DNA from: Selaginella tamariscina
Taxonomy: Eukaryota > Streptophyta > Lycopodiopsida > Selaginellales > Selaginellaceae
Direction of reading: 5' to 3'
Length of the DNA stretch: 64,000 nucleotides
NCBI GenBank assembly: GCA_003024785.1
Contig: PUQB01000179.1
Span: 310,001-374,000, forward strand
Position numbers and translations under genes: made by a program
In this document: positions 23,849-35,155 of the stretch, piece by piece
Layout of the letters: the number at the start of each line of letters is the position of its first letter
Position numbering within the stretch: the first letter of the stretch is position 1
The notes under the pieces: generated by a model
Told to the model about the DNA's origin: nothing
The model's input: the letters and a program-made list of their open reading frames with translations, nothing else
The model's database searches: none

Positions 23849-24320
23849 GTACCTCCTCCCTAAGGACGAGTTCCACGAGTCTTAGGACTTGGTTTAGCAA
23901 GATAATGCCGATGGAAGGCAGCAACTTTGGAAGAAGCATGGAGTAAGTTGGATGCAGGTTTCCAAGTGCGATCAGTAGGCAAATAACCTTTCCAATCCAC
24001 CAAGTATTGAAGTTGGCGGCGATGAAGACGAGAATCAAGGATGGCTGCAACTTCGTACTCAGGTTCACCAGCAATGACCACAGGAGGGGAATAGAAGAAG
24101 CACGACCAAGAAGAGAAGAAGGATGATACGGCTCCAACAAGGAGGTGTGAAACACAGGATGAAGTTTCACCGTGGATGGTAACTCGAGTCGGAAAGCTAC
24201 AGGATTTACCTTTGCCACGATCCTGTAAGGGCCCAATCGTTGAAAATCCAACTTAGAAAAAGGCTTGTTGGTGCGAATGTGTCAACGAAGAAGCCACACG
24301 AGATCACCAATCTTGTATGC
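23840..24320 (-). pseudogene. Chromovirus integrase C-terminus and chromodomain
   Basis: The minus strand reads FQRLGPYRIVAKVNPVAFRL and LHPVFHTSLLEPYHPSS, the GPY/F module at the end of integrase. After a frameshift it reads PEYEVAAILDSRLHRRQLQY, LVDWKGYLPTDRTWKPASNL and AAFHRHY, a chromodomain with its aromatic residues. The chromodomain places the element in the chromovirus clade. Such domains steer integration to particular chromatin. Confidence 0.88.
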
Positions 24321-24416
24321 AGGTGCCGGCTGACGGTGAGCATCAGCATGATGCTTGTACCGTTCCTGTGCCTACTGAAGATGAACCTGGAGATCATCCT
24401 GTACCTGACGAAGATG

Positions 24417-25460
24417 CTATAGACGATCCTGTACTACAGGAGCGGAAGGAGAAGCAAGAGGAGTAACTTGTAGTGCTGATGAACTGACAGGAGGTGAATC
24501 AGGAGTGGAAAGAACTTGCGGATGTGCTGAGGAACTGACATAAGGTGAATCCTGTTGAGGAGGTATCTTCAACACTAATACAGGATTGGAAGAACTCTGT
24601 ACAAGAAATCGTGAACTGAGGAGAGCCTGAAAATGTGCTGACGAACTGATAGAAGGTGGATCCTGTCGAGGAGGAACTTTCGAAAATCGCAAACTAAGGA
24701 GAGCCTGAGAATGTGTTGATAAACTAACAGGAAGTGGATCCTGTCGAGGAGGAGTCTTCAACACCGATACAGGATTGGAAGAACCCTGTATAGGAAACCG
24801 CAAACTGAGGAGAGCATGAGAATGTGCTGAGGAACTGACAGGAGGTGGATCCTGTTGAGGAAGAACCTTCAGAAACCGTGAACTAAGGAAAGCCTGAGAA
24901 TGTGCTGACAAACTGACAGGAAGTGGATCCTGTCTAGGAGGAGTCTTCAACACCTATACAGGATTGGAAGAACCCTGTATAGGAAACCGCAAACTGAGGA
25001 GAGCCTGAGAATGTGCTGAGGAACGGACAGGAGGTGGATCCTGTTGAGGAGGAACCTTCGGAAACCGCGAACTGAGGAGAGCCTGAGAATGTGCTAAGGA
25101 ACGGACAGGAGGTGGATCCTGTTGAGGAGGAACCTTCGGAAACCGCAAACTGAGGAGAGCCTGAGAATATGCTAAGGAACTGACAGGAGGTGGATCCTGT
25201 CGAGGAGGAGTCTTCAACACCGATACAGGATTGGAAGAACCCTGTATAGGAAACCGCAAACTGAGGAGAGCCTGAGAATGTGCTGAGGAACGAGGAACCT
25301 TCGGAAATCGCGAACTGAGAGAATGTGCTAAGGAACTGACAGGAGGTGAATCCTGTCGAGGAGGAACTTTCGAAAATCGTGAATTGAGAAGAGTCTGAGA
25401 ATGTGCTGACAAACTGACAGGAGGTGGATCATGTCGAGGAGGAGTCTTTAACACTGATAC
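24417..25460 (-). repeat. In-frame tandem repeats of about 26 codons in the chromovirus polyprotein
   Basis: The basic unit is 78 bp: for example the GGAACCTTCGG starts at 25051 and 25129 are exactly 78 bp apart. Units encode Pro/Ser/Gln-rich segments built on PPQQDPPPVRSLAHSQALL and SSRFPKV. Longer variants contain IQGSSNPVSVLKTPPRQDP. Roughly a dozen units continue the protease frame. They occupy the place where reverse transcriptase should follow. Confidence 0.9.
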
Positions 25461-26917
25461 AGGAACATGCATGGTCGATCCTGAAGCTTGTATTGCATCA
25501 AACACTAAGGATGTATCCTGCACGCAGGAAGGTACAAGATTAATCCTGGCTACCGGAGAGGAAAACGTGAGCGTTCTAGACCTCCAATCGATCTGAGGAT
25601 TTGCAACCACAAACCATGGCATGCCTAAAACAATGGGAGTCGACCGAGTCTTGATCAAGTTGAAGGAAATCGAATAGTTAAATGCGCCATGACTGCAAGA
25701 GAGAGGTGTGGTAACGTGAGTAACTACGCCTGAAGCAATTAGACAACCATCGGCCACCTCTACAGGAACTGCACGCTTCAACTTCACCACCGGAATGCCA
25801 TGCTGAGTTGCAAAAGTGTCATCCATGAAGCATGCATTTGCACCAGTGTTTAACAGGGCAAATTCCTTGAGCTCTCGATTGTTGAGGTGAATGTGTACAG
25901 GAAACTTGAGTGATGGAATGGTATGAGCAACACCAATGGAGCCTGCATCGTCATCCAACTTTGCGGCTCCTAGATGAAGTGGACATTGAACTTTAGTTTC
26001 AACTTCACACGTCTTGAACTTCCTAGCTTTAGCAGGACATTCTACCACCTTGTGTCCTGCTTCACCACAATACAAACATAAGTTCTCACCGCGACGACGT
26101 TGCTTCTCCGCAGCTGAAAGTGGACCACGCTTGTATTTCTCAACCTCCATAGGACTACTCCAGAAGGTGTCGCAGGAACATGTGTCCAGCTGCAGGATCG
26201 GCTTGTAGGAATGCTGACGGATTTTTCCCGACGACGCTCGAACAAACGGTTATCGCAGCGAATGGCTTGTTGCATGATCTCTGTTAATGTTTGAGCATCC
26301 GGTAACGTAAGGAGAAGGTCCTTCACGTCATCCCTCAACCCAAACGGAAGTGTTCATCAATGCAGTCTCGTCCCATGGAATGTTCGTGCAAAGTTGCTGA
26401 AATTCGGATGCATAACGGAAACTGGTCGGATCCTTGTGTGAGCTTCCGTAACTTCGTGCATGCAGAACGGTACTTATCGGATCTCCAAAACAGCTTCAAG
26501 GCAGCCACGAAACCTTCAAAGTCTTCCATCAATGGGTCGTCACGCTCCAGCAAGGGAGCAACCCAAGCTCGTGGAGATCCACTTAGTAAGGATGCCAAAA
26601 GGCCAACCTTTTGTGCATCCGTCGAGTAGCGGCGTGGTTGCATGCGGATCAAGAGCCAGATCTGATTCAGGAAACCTTGGAAATCGGCACGGTTGCCACT
26701 GAACTTTCTGGCATGCTGATCTTCGGCTCCGAAGAAAAGTTCGATGAAGAAGGAACCACTGATGCCTGAGAGAGGCCTGCGCAGCAGCCTTGGAGGATGC
26801 ATCAGCAGCTGCATGTGCCACATGGGTGGAGCCTTGCAGATCGGTGACCACTTGGCGCAAAGTGGCCAGCTCATGAAGCAACATTTGGTGCTCGCGTTGA
26901 ATGCTCAAAAACGCCAT
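25450..26917 (-). pseudogene. Chromovirus gag, zinc knuckle and protease
   Basis: Gag begins at 26917 with MAFLSIQREHQMLLHELATL and continues with a frame change near 26780. Later parts read LLERDDPLMEDFEGFVAAL and SACTKLRKLTQGS, then RDDVKDLLLTLPDAQTLTEI. From about 26150 the frame is open: MEVEKYKRGPLSAAEKQRRR, then the knuckle CLYCGEAGHKVVEC, then the protease with FALLNTGANACFMDD and VLGMPWFVVANPQIDW. The catalytic Asp of the DTG triad is Asn here, so the protease should be inactive. Gag is broken by at least two shifts. Confidence 0.85.
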
Positions 26918-27014
26918 GATCTATGAAAGAGAAAAAAGGAGGAAAATGAAGAAAAGAATCAAGAAAAAAAAGTAGTGGGAAACGGAGAGCTATGAAAAGC
27001 AGTTACTATCAAAC

Positions 27015-27571
27015 TGTCAAGCCATGATTCAGAACTAGAAGAGAGTAAGATTCCAAGAACAGGAAGGCTTACTCAGGAACAGGACTGAGAGCAAGACCAG
27101 GACAAGATAGAATCCAGGAACTAGACAGGAACAGGATAGGATCCAAGAGTAAGACAGGAAGGCGCAGGACCGGATCCAGGAACAAGACAGGAACAAGACA
27201 GGATCTGGAGTAAGACATGAGCAGGAGGCAAAGAGTAAGACAAGAACAAGACAAGAAAAGGAACAAGAATAATTGTAGAATGACTGGTGTTGATAGTAAC
27301 TGATTGTACAACAATTAGGTCGGAGCTTTTATGCTCACAACTCCAAGCTAATCTAGTCATGAGTCTAATCTAGTCATGAGCTAAGAATAGTGTCCCTTAT
27401 CCTCTAGGCATATCCTGTAGCATATCCTACAGGCATATCCTATAGGAATATCCTATAGGTATATCCTGTAGGAATATCCTGCAGGCATATCCTGTAACCC
27501 GTATCCTGTATCCAAATCCTACATCCTGTATCATGTATCCGGAAACCTGTATCCTGCATCGGGTTGTGACA
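27015..27571 (-). repeat. 5' LTR of the nested chromovirus
   Basis: About 557 bp, matching 23285-23848. Its outer part holds many tandem ATATCCTRTAGG and GTATCCTGTATCC units, a sequence oddity shared by all copies of this family in the window. The inner end, AAGCCATGATTC..., is followed on the minus strand by GTTTGATAGTAACTGC rather than a methionine tRNA site. Confidence 0.9.
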
Positions 27572-27576
27572 AGGGG

Positions 27577-27854
27577 CACATGCAGTTGCAATGTGGGGAG
27601 ACCCAACGAGGGGCCACATGGAAGGAAGACTTAACCACAATGCTAGCTCAAATGGGATACACCGCACATGGGGACAAGTACTATCGGATATGTAACATCC
27701 GTGGGTCCCACAACATGGATGATTGCTATCGGCTCGCCGAACTCCTGAGCAATAGGCTACCACAAGCAGCCGCATTGACGGTAGAACGGAAGGCCAGAGG
27801 GGATGCAGATAGCCAAAGGAGTTACGACCACAGGACGGAGGGGGATAATCTTTT
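27577..27854 (+). pseudogene. Large-element gag, right half after the nested insertion
   Basis: The frame opens with KGHMQLQCGETQRG, continuing the zinc knuckle interrupted by the chromovirus. It runs through ICNIRGSHNMDDCYRLAELL, a second possible Cys/His cluster. It merges at about 27855 into sequence of another element on the minus strand. Confidence 0.6.
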
Positions 27855-29609
27855 CTGTATTTCTCACGGAAGTAGCCTCGAATTAACTTTCCATATCATA
27901 CAACCAGTCATCCAAAACCTTGTAATCCTTTGAACCCATGAAATCCAAAGGCTTTACCGGTTTGATATTATTGGGACCTCCACCACCTACTTTCGTCGAA
28001 GAATTTGATTTAGAGGAACTTGATTCTGAGTCATGCTTTTTCTTCTTTTTTCATGTGTCTGGTTGTGGAACATCTGGCACTGCAGTATTCATCAGAATCC
28101 AAACGGCAACATTATCGATTCAGTCATTCAACCCCAAACATCTCCTCGAAGTTTGTTTAGGGCATCCATCATTATTTCTCGCCAACCAGGTTGTTGTCTA
28201 ACTTTAGGGGGTCGACCTAGATTAGCCTCATCCATCTCCTCATTTTGAGCCCTTGCGACAGCCCTCTTTGCCTCAATCTTTGGTTGCTTTCTTTTACTCA
28301 TCATATTGAACCCTAGTCTCAACACTCGGAGAATATGCTTGGAATATTCTCAATATGAAGTTGGAAACACCCTGCACAGGTTATACACCCACACACATCA
28401 ACTTAAACTAGCATAAGACTTTTGGACATACCTAGAATCTCACGCCGACTCACTAAGAAAGTGTTTTCCAAAGTTTGACAACTCACAGGATCAAACTCTC
28501 TGCGTAGAATACAGACATGTTAACCGAAAGCGATAGAGTATATCAAGAATTTAGAGTTATCTAAACACTAAAATACCCTATCACTTCAGGCAGTCCTACT
28601 GACCGCAGAGAACCTACTCTGATACCAATTATCAAAGTTTTTACATGGTGCCACAAAGGCGGCTTGCCATGTGCCAACCCTGGAATCCCCTCTATGGAAA
28701 CCCCACAGAATCTGGTAAAGTAACCCATATTAGGAACCCAACCCTTAAGAACATAAGCCCCTAACTGACCAAGTCCACGAACAAGGCTCACCTTGTGAAT
28801 CAGGACACGTGGACTAGTTGAGCTACAGGTATCGTTCCTAGCTTGGCATGGTTAAGGCGGCCGAAGCAAGGCCTCAACCAATAGTATGTGGAACGTGAAC
28901 TTGGGCAATGCCATTTGAGCATGCAAGTAGGTTTTCGTGCCAAGGAATTTGACTAACTCCTTGGAAGTAACGTACCTCCGTCACAAAGGCGTGATCCTGC
29001 CAACGATAAGGATAGTTTAACCCAAAGGTGGGACGTACCCCTATCGTGTGAAAGTTAGGGCGGCACAACAGAGGGTTGCGCCTTGACGACACAAGCTTAG
29101 CTTGCACCGGTAGGAGGTTAACGAGCTCTCTTTTGAACTCAGGAAGCCTCACTACATATACTCTACCTTATTTATGTGATGGACCTCCCCCCCCTGTTTT
29201 CCTAAGTGAGTAAGTGGGCTGGCACGGAAATGCTAGCCCTTAGAGAAAATGAGTTGTCCTAACCTAACCCTAAATCTAACCCCTAGGGGGTTTAGGGCGT
29301 GGGGTTAGGGAAACCCTAGGGTTAGGTCAACCCTAGGGGTGTCCCTAACCCTTTTTGACAAGCTATACTTTTTAACGGAAAACCTACTTTGGAACATTAA
29401 ACCGGAGAAGAGTTTTCTAGAAGGTAAGTACTACCTTTGCCTAGAGTTTCTCAAGGTACCTAGTGACAGCCGGTCGGACTACCCCTAAACACCTAAGTGC
29501 ACTAAGCGGGGCTGTTTCTCACTATAACTAGGGTTCGTCACACATCTCGGTAGGTAACAACAGTTAAACCCCAAAGTAAAGGGTCGAGTCATAGTAAAAA
29601 CTATGACAT
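27855..29609 (-). mobile_element. Partial LTR retrotransposon: LTR, methionine-type primer site and gag start
   Basis: Reading the minus strand, an LTR begins TGTCATAG at about 29609 and runs to about 28637. Two bases later comes TGGTATCAGAG (28633-28616 region), the common site for initiator methionine tRNA. A gag start follows: KRKQPKIEAKRAVARAQNEE at about 28300, then SSSSKSNSSTKVGGGG and PLDFMGSKDYKVLDDWLYDM. It has a stop at about 27900 and ends there. The rest of the element is absent. It lies inside the large LTR element. Confidence 0.7.
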
Positions 29610-31124
29610 CCCACCACCACAGGGACCCATGCGCTACAAGGCATACAAGTGAGGGAGGAAGCATCCGAATTCATAGCACTAGTGGCCTTCATGCTCATAG
29701 GAAGAACAGGGAGACAGATCACTAGGTGGTTGGTGAACGGTCTCTGCAAGGCCTGGGAAGGAGTTGTAGTAAATTGGGCAGACTATCTTAAGCAATACTT
29801 GGTTCTGGCTCTAACCAGCGGAATCCACGAGAATAAAGACTTTCCACGGCCGATCATATCGCTATTATAACCACAAGCTCATTTGGTCGAACAACAATTA
29901 AAGCACCACCACCGCTCCAGACGAGGGATGAAGAATAGAGGAGTAAAAGTCAGGACAACCGTAAGGAGCAGCCAAGACCCCCGAAGTCGACAGAGGAACA
30001 GGCGGAAGGTAGTCCCCCTCCTGACCAGGAACTACCAGAGCATGGGACGTCGGAACCTATACACGCGGTTCCTTTGGTTATAGGACCCCCGTTACCACCG
30101 GAATCCCCGTCGGAAACACCTGAGTAATCAACCAGACCAGGCTAGGGAGAAAAAGAAGGCAAGTCCAAGGAAGAGTCAAAGGCTAACTACCAACATTTTC
30201 AAGCCGATGGACGGTGGGCCTCCACGGCCTACATCAAGCTCGCGAAGGTCTTCGACCAGCTAAAGGAAGCAACGGCAGCATATAACAACCTCAACCTCCC
30301 AGCTGTGGCGAAAGAACACGATGCCATAGTGGCTGAGTTTACGGAACGACGGCAGGAAGCACGAGAGGATACCCAAAAAGCTAAGGAATTGCTACGTCAA
30401 GGGGCCGACTATGTATGATAGTATTAAAAGGGAAGAAGGATGCCTGGGAACTCTAGAGTGTGAGGGCAGCGAAGTTTTGTAGGTTATACAGTGAGTGCGA
30501 AACCCTTCTAGGGCTACTAGACGACCACTAGCACACCTGCAGCTAGGCCATAACAGAAAGGAACAGCAAATACACGAACTTAGGTCCCGGATCGAGTGAA
30601 GGAGTGGGGAGCTTGCAAAAGCCCAAGCAGAACTAACTGTGGTCAGGGGGGAATTGCATCAAAGGGCTCAACTCGTAAGGGCCAGTACCACACCTATGGC
30701 CAGCCAGCAGGAACCTCTAACTGGAGGGCCAGAGGCGAGTGGTGCATTATTGCCAAGTACAGGGCAAGAGCATGGCTCACCAAGGAAATAGGACCCACCA
30801 CAAATCACTGCCACCGAATTGATGGAGCACGCCTGACAACAAACCCAACTACTCGCAGCAAGGGAACAAGAGGTATAGCACTCACGCAAGTGAGCCCGGG
30901 AGTTGGAGGCTCAAGTAAAACACTTGCAGGAACAGTAGGAGGTGGGGTTCCAGAGGGAGCTACAGAAGGCTACCAAGCTACATGAGGCAACGAGCGAAGC
31001 CCTGAAGCAGAAGCTAGCCATAGTGGAAAACGAAGTCGCTACCTACCGTGACCACTCAGGCATAGCATAAGGGAGGGAGCACATGGCCCGAGGACATGCC
31101 AACGAATAAGCCTGGGCATCTGGC
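29610..31124 (+). other. Inner region of the large LTR element, degenerate and coiled-coil-like
   Basis: No known domain is recognisable. A 73-codon frame at 29649-29870 (with WLVNGLCKAWEGVVVNWADY) and later segments rich in Ala, Glu, Gln and Lys (KVFDQLKEATAAYNN, EFTERRQEAREDTQKAKELL, ATKLHEATSEALKQKLAIVE) could come from one coiled-coil protein now full of stops. Purine-rich strand bias is strong. Confidence 0.4.
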
Positions 31125-31774
31125 TGATGGTGGTTTGACCATTGCCAAACTGCTAACCAGAGCAAACGAGCGACGGGATGGAGCACCGAGCAAGGAAGGT
31201 ACTGCAAGTATGAACTAACAACGACAGTTATTAGGCGGCAGCATAATCAGGCGTAGATCCGATCGTCCGGATCAACTACCTAGGGTGCTTAGGACAGCAC
31301 ACGTGAGGGAGGCGCATAAATGTGACAGACAGGACTCTATCACATGGCAGAAGACTAGTGAGAGAGTGACACCTGTAGCTAGGGTCTAGCGCTAGGTGAC
31401 CCACTATATAAGTAGGAAGGCTGGTAGTGGGTTGAGGTCCTTCTAGTGGAGTTTTCGTCTTGTATCTTGCTCCACTTTCCTGAGGTAGTTTGTACTCAGG
31501 CAAGCACTATATATATAAATACACACATGCATGCATACACACGCTGATATGTACACACACACACACACAGTTTGCTCTAGGAGAACTCCCCCACCCCTAT
31601 ACACGAACCCTTGCGGCGTCCAGGTAGAGACCATTCAGCACCTTCCAGTACTCCCGAGGTAAGGCCGGCTTACCGGCATGGACCTCCGAAATTGGATACT
31701 ATCCACAACGTCCTGGCAACCATCGAGGCTTCATAAGAAGCACCACATCTGGCCTATGGAGTCCCTGACGACCA
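31125..31774 (+). repeat. Right LTR of the large element
   Basis: Pairs with 20514-21187. It additionally contains a CA/TATA microsatellite at about 31508-31569 inserted after the TATA-like block, absent from the left LTR. Confidence 0.75.
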
Positions 31775-31784
31775 ATCACGTCCA

Positions 31785-32080
31785 AGGAGTTAGTTAATTC
31801 TTTGGTCTATCAACATGTTCATAAGCTTGAAAAGGATTGTCTGAGTTCATGTTTCACAAGACTAGTGGATGAGGCCTTGCTTCACCCGCCTCATACTAGT
31901 AGCTCAGCTAGCCTACACATCTTGACTCACAAGGTGAGTCTTGACCGTGAACTTGGCCAATTGAGGGTGTGAGTTCCTAAGAGACAAGTTCCTAATATGA
32001 GATATCATAGGGTTTCCAAAGAGGGATTCCAGGGTTGGCATCTGACAAGCCGCCTTCGTGGCACTAGGTAAAACTCTAAT
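31785..32080 (+). mobile_element. LTR fragment inverted relative to 28640-28950
   Basis: The segment is a reverse-complement relative of the LTR at 28637-29609. TTCCAGGGTTGGCATCTGAC and AAGCCGCCTTCGTGGCACTA correspond to the complement of 28641-28690. It begins directly after the right LTR of the large element. Confidence 0.65.
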
Positions 32081-32245
32081 ACTAAGGCCTAAGTGGGAGT
32101 GGACTAAAAGACAATCCTAATCAACTACCCAAGTAGGCAGAACATCATTAGGGTTCTTACTTGAGTGGGAGTATTTTGTATTCTAAATCAACTAGACAAA
32201 AGAGTCATGTTTGTCCAAGTAGGCAAACTATATGTATGTACAAGG

Positions 32246-32605
32246 CTAAAGTAATTGTAATAGAGAGATTTGATAAATAAAAAGTGTTTTATTTAATTTC
32301 TTTTGCTTAATCTTTACAAGTTCAATGCACAAAGTGCTAAAGGAACTTGAGGGGGTCACAGCAATCAATTGTTTCATATGCAGTTGTTTTATAGTGAAGA
32401 GCTCCAATGTACATAGTTTCCTGAGATGTCTCCACTTCTCTCTGCAAGGTGCTAGTACCACGTCGTGTTTGTTGTACCCAAAGGACTTGGTAGCCATCAG
32501 TTCATGCCTAGATGCAAATACACGACCGTGTGTCTTCAAAACTTCTTTTGCCATGGCCAGTGAGGAAACAACCAAATAATGTAGCGCTCCAAGCTTAAGA
32601 AACAT
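32246..32605 (-). pseudogene. Cytochrome P450 N-terminal fragment
   Basis: The minus strand encodes MFLKLGALHYLVVSSLAMAK, EVLKTHGRVFASRHELMATK and YNKHDVVLAPCREKWRHLRK with CTLELFTIKQL. This is the beta-1/helix B to helix C region of plant CYP71-clan enzymes, including the W-R-x-x-R-K helix C motif whose residues touch the haem propionates. Similarity ends after about 85 residues. No I-helix, K-helix (ExxR) or haem-Cys motif follows, since retroelement sequence lies beyond. It also lacks the membrane anchor before FLKLG. It is a gene fragment. Confidence 0.8.
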
Positions 32606-33149
32606 AACATCTAAATTGTTTTTAAGATATTGTTGGAACAGTGACTATCCAATTAAGTACAAAGATTGGAATACAAAAAGCAAGTGGAGAAGGTGGTAGT
32701 TTCCTATATGTTCTCTTAAACAATGCTATGTATGTGATTGTGAACAAAATAATGCAAATGCAAATAAGACATACAACTCATCTTGTTGTTAGATGCTTTA
32801 CTACATACGTCGTACTCAAACATTATATATATGCATTTGATAGTGGATTTTATTATGCTCATTCATATGGTAGGTATTAATTGATTAAGTCATATTTAAT
32901 TAATAAATACTGTTCAACTTATAGAATATATTATTTATAATTTTTATAAACATTTATTAACTAAGAGTAAGACCACTTCACACCAACCCTTAACATCAAT
33001 TTAAAAAGTGATTTGTATGGATTTTTACCTTTGTACATGTACTTGTACTTAAGTATATATGCATCACTTTGATTTATGTTATGTATGCTGCATTACCCTT
33101 ACCTTGTATAACCTTATATATTATATAATTAGGGTATGGTGCATCAAAA
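32606..33149. other. AT-rich region, no gene seen
   Basis: No coding exon found. A segment at about 32966-33000 (AAGACCACTTCACACCAACC) resembles the terminal parts of short non-coding transposons, but I cannot find its partner. Confidence 0.4.
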
Positions 33150-33464
33150 ACAAATGACTTTTAAAATTAGTAATATTTTTATTTATATTCCATAAAATTT
33201 ATATATAGAATCTAGATATTAAACATTAATTAATAATATAGTACAGATTTATATATTTACACATAATATAATATAGATTTATATATTTATTAATAAAATA
33301 TTTATAATAAATAGTAATTATATTCTTATTATGTCCCTTTAATATTCCATGTTGCATTTAATTTTATAAAAATAAAAATTAAATATACCATATAAATTAT
33401 TTGCTGTGCATAATATATATTAATATATTAACATATATAGTGTGTACATACATATTCTTGTCAC

Positions 33465-33497
<33 letters not shown>

Positions 33498-34110
33498 ATA
33501 TACACCAGTATATGCATACATTAGAACAAAATATATGTGTTAATTTAAATTTAAATATAAATTTTACTTTTAAGTACACGTGAGAATGTATTATATTTAT
33601 GTTAAATACATAAGTATGGTGCGAATTGAACATTCATAATATAAAAATATATGTTAAAAAAAAGGTTAGTGTGGATGTAAAAATATTTAAGTGGCACTCT
33701 TCAAAGGTTTTCTTAATGGTAAGTGCAAAATGAATTTATATCAATTTTGTAAGTATGTATCTAAATTTAAGTTATGTTAAAAGCGGTGCGAACCAGCCCT
33801 AACGGCTTATTTGCATTCACCTTTAACATAACTTAAATTTAAAAACATATTTAAAATCTATGTAAATTTGTTTCACATCATTAAGCCATTCAAATATTTT
33901 TATATTTAGGGTTAACTTTTTCCTTAACATAAATTTGTATGTTATGGGTGTTCAATTTGCACTAATACTTATGTATTTAATATAAATACAATACATTTGC
34001 ACATATACTTAAAATTAAAATTTATATTTAAATTCATGTTAAACATGTATTTTGTTGATTAATTTATGCATATACTAGTATCTATATATGACAAGCACGA
34101 GAATGTATAG

Positions 34111-34144
<34 letters not shown>

Positions 34145-34403
34145 GCACTATGAGTTCAAAGTTGTGTTAATAAGTAATTTATTAATTTTTATCTTTATAA
34201 AATTTTATGCATATTTAGGAGACATAATAAGAATATAATTTCTATCTTCTATTATTAAATATATAAACCTATGTTATATTACATGTTCATATGAAATATA
34301 AAATTTGTATTATATTATTAATTCATGCTTAATACTTAGATTCTATATATAAATTTTATGAAATATATTTATAAATATTACTAATTATTAAAAGTCATAC
34401 GGT
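33150..34403. repeat. 1.25-kb AT-rich foldback (long inverted repeat)
   Basis: The left arm 33150-33792 and right arm 33815-34403 are imperfect reverse complements around a 22-bp spacer. Inner ends are TTTAAGTTATGTTAAAAG and its complement CTTTAACATAACTTAAA. Mid-arm, AATACATAAGTATGGTGCGA (33605) pairs with TGCACTAATACTTATGTATT (33959). Outer ends, AAATGACTTTTAAAATTAG and CTAATTATTAAAAGTCAT, pair as well. No coding sequence lies inside. It may be a foldback or MITE-like transposon, or a source of small RNA. Confidence 0.85.
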
Positions 34404-35155
34404 TTTTCTCACACGACATTAAAGGAATGTTTAATGGCTTCAATATGTAGTCTGTTTTCTCAAGCCTGATAATTGAGTAATGCAATATCGCTTTTCGCAA
34501 CATACACACACACACACTCCCCATCAATAACATTTCAACTAGTTAAGACAACAAAGGCATTCAATGCTATACATAACAGACAAATATGTATGGTGTGTAC
34601 TACTGCTATGTACGACAGCTTGGAGCATACAACTTGATAGAAACACTTGTAATTATAAGCTGGGCATTGGCAACGATGAAGACAGATATGAGAGAGAGAA
34701 GAGTTGAACACATATTGTAATGAGGAATTCATTATTGAAGTCACAAGCCACATAATGAAGTCATAAGTATATTGAAGCCACTTAATAATGACGTATGTGT
34801 ATGTGTTTAATATCCAGGAACTTAGGCACACTGCAGTGGACTTTTAATTTCAGTCCCCAAGGTTTGTCAGGTTAATTAACTGGGCTTTGTACAGTTGACA
34901 AGTCAGTTGATAACATAATTTGCAGCCAAACGTTTGGATATGCAGCCAACGCGTTTGGCTGCAACTATGGTTGATAAAGTTTATGGAGCTGGCAATGAAC
35001 GATACCCCGGCGGTGAACCATACACTTCTCACTTGTGGATAGTTGGAGTAACGAAAATAAAGCGCTCTAATGGGCTCATAGGTATGCTGTCTCTCTCTCT
35101 CTCTCACACACACGCACACAATTTATATTAAGATAGACACTACACGTATATAGTT
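34404..35155. other. Intergenic; one possible exon on the plus strand
   Basis: Mostly AT-rich. At about 34940-35080 a frame beginning MQPTRLAATMVDKVYGAGNE and containing RYPGGEPYTSHLWIVGV ends at a GTATGC donor followed by a CT run. It has a coding look but I do not recognise it and find no partner exon. Confidence 0.3.

Larger units (their letters stand above)
23285..27571 (-). mobile_element. Nested chromovirus, internally deleted, with 5-bp target duplication AGGGG
   Basis: The element starts TGTCAAGCC and ends GTTGTGACA. It is flanked by AGGGG at 23280-23284 and again at 27572-27576, a perfect 5-bp duplication. LTRs are 23285-23848 and 27015-27571 and look nearly identical, so the insertion is fairly recent. 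Transcription is leftward. The order is gag, zinc knuckle, protease, a long tandem-repeat region, the end of integrase, and a chromodomain. Reverse transcriptase, RNase H and the integrase core are missing. A purine tract (GGGAGGAGGTA on the minus strand) sits next to the left LTR, where a 3' polypurine tract is expected. Confidence 0.9.
20514..31774 (+). mobile_element. Large LTR retrotransposon with gag remnant but no visible pol, invaded by later elements
   Basis: The ends are two related direct repeats: 20514-21187 and 31125-31774. Both begin TGAYGGTGGTYTGAC and end CCYGACGACYA. Between them lie a purine-rich leader, a gag-like region (22640-23122 continued at 27577-27850) and a coiled-coil-rich region (about 30190-31070). 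A purine tract AGGGAGGGAG lies just before the right LTR (31069-31079). I find no reverse transcriptase or integrase belonging to it, which suggests a LARD-like non-autonomous element. A chromovirus (23285-27571) and part of another LTR element (about 27855-29609) are nested inside. I could not find a matching target duplication at its own ends. Confidence 0.7.

Noticed and set aside
24417..25460. Regular 78-bp repeats, considered as a CRISPR-like or satellite array
   Set aside because: Units are contiguous without unique spacers and stay in frame with a retrotransposon polyprotein.
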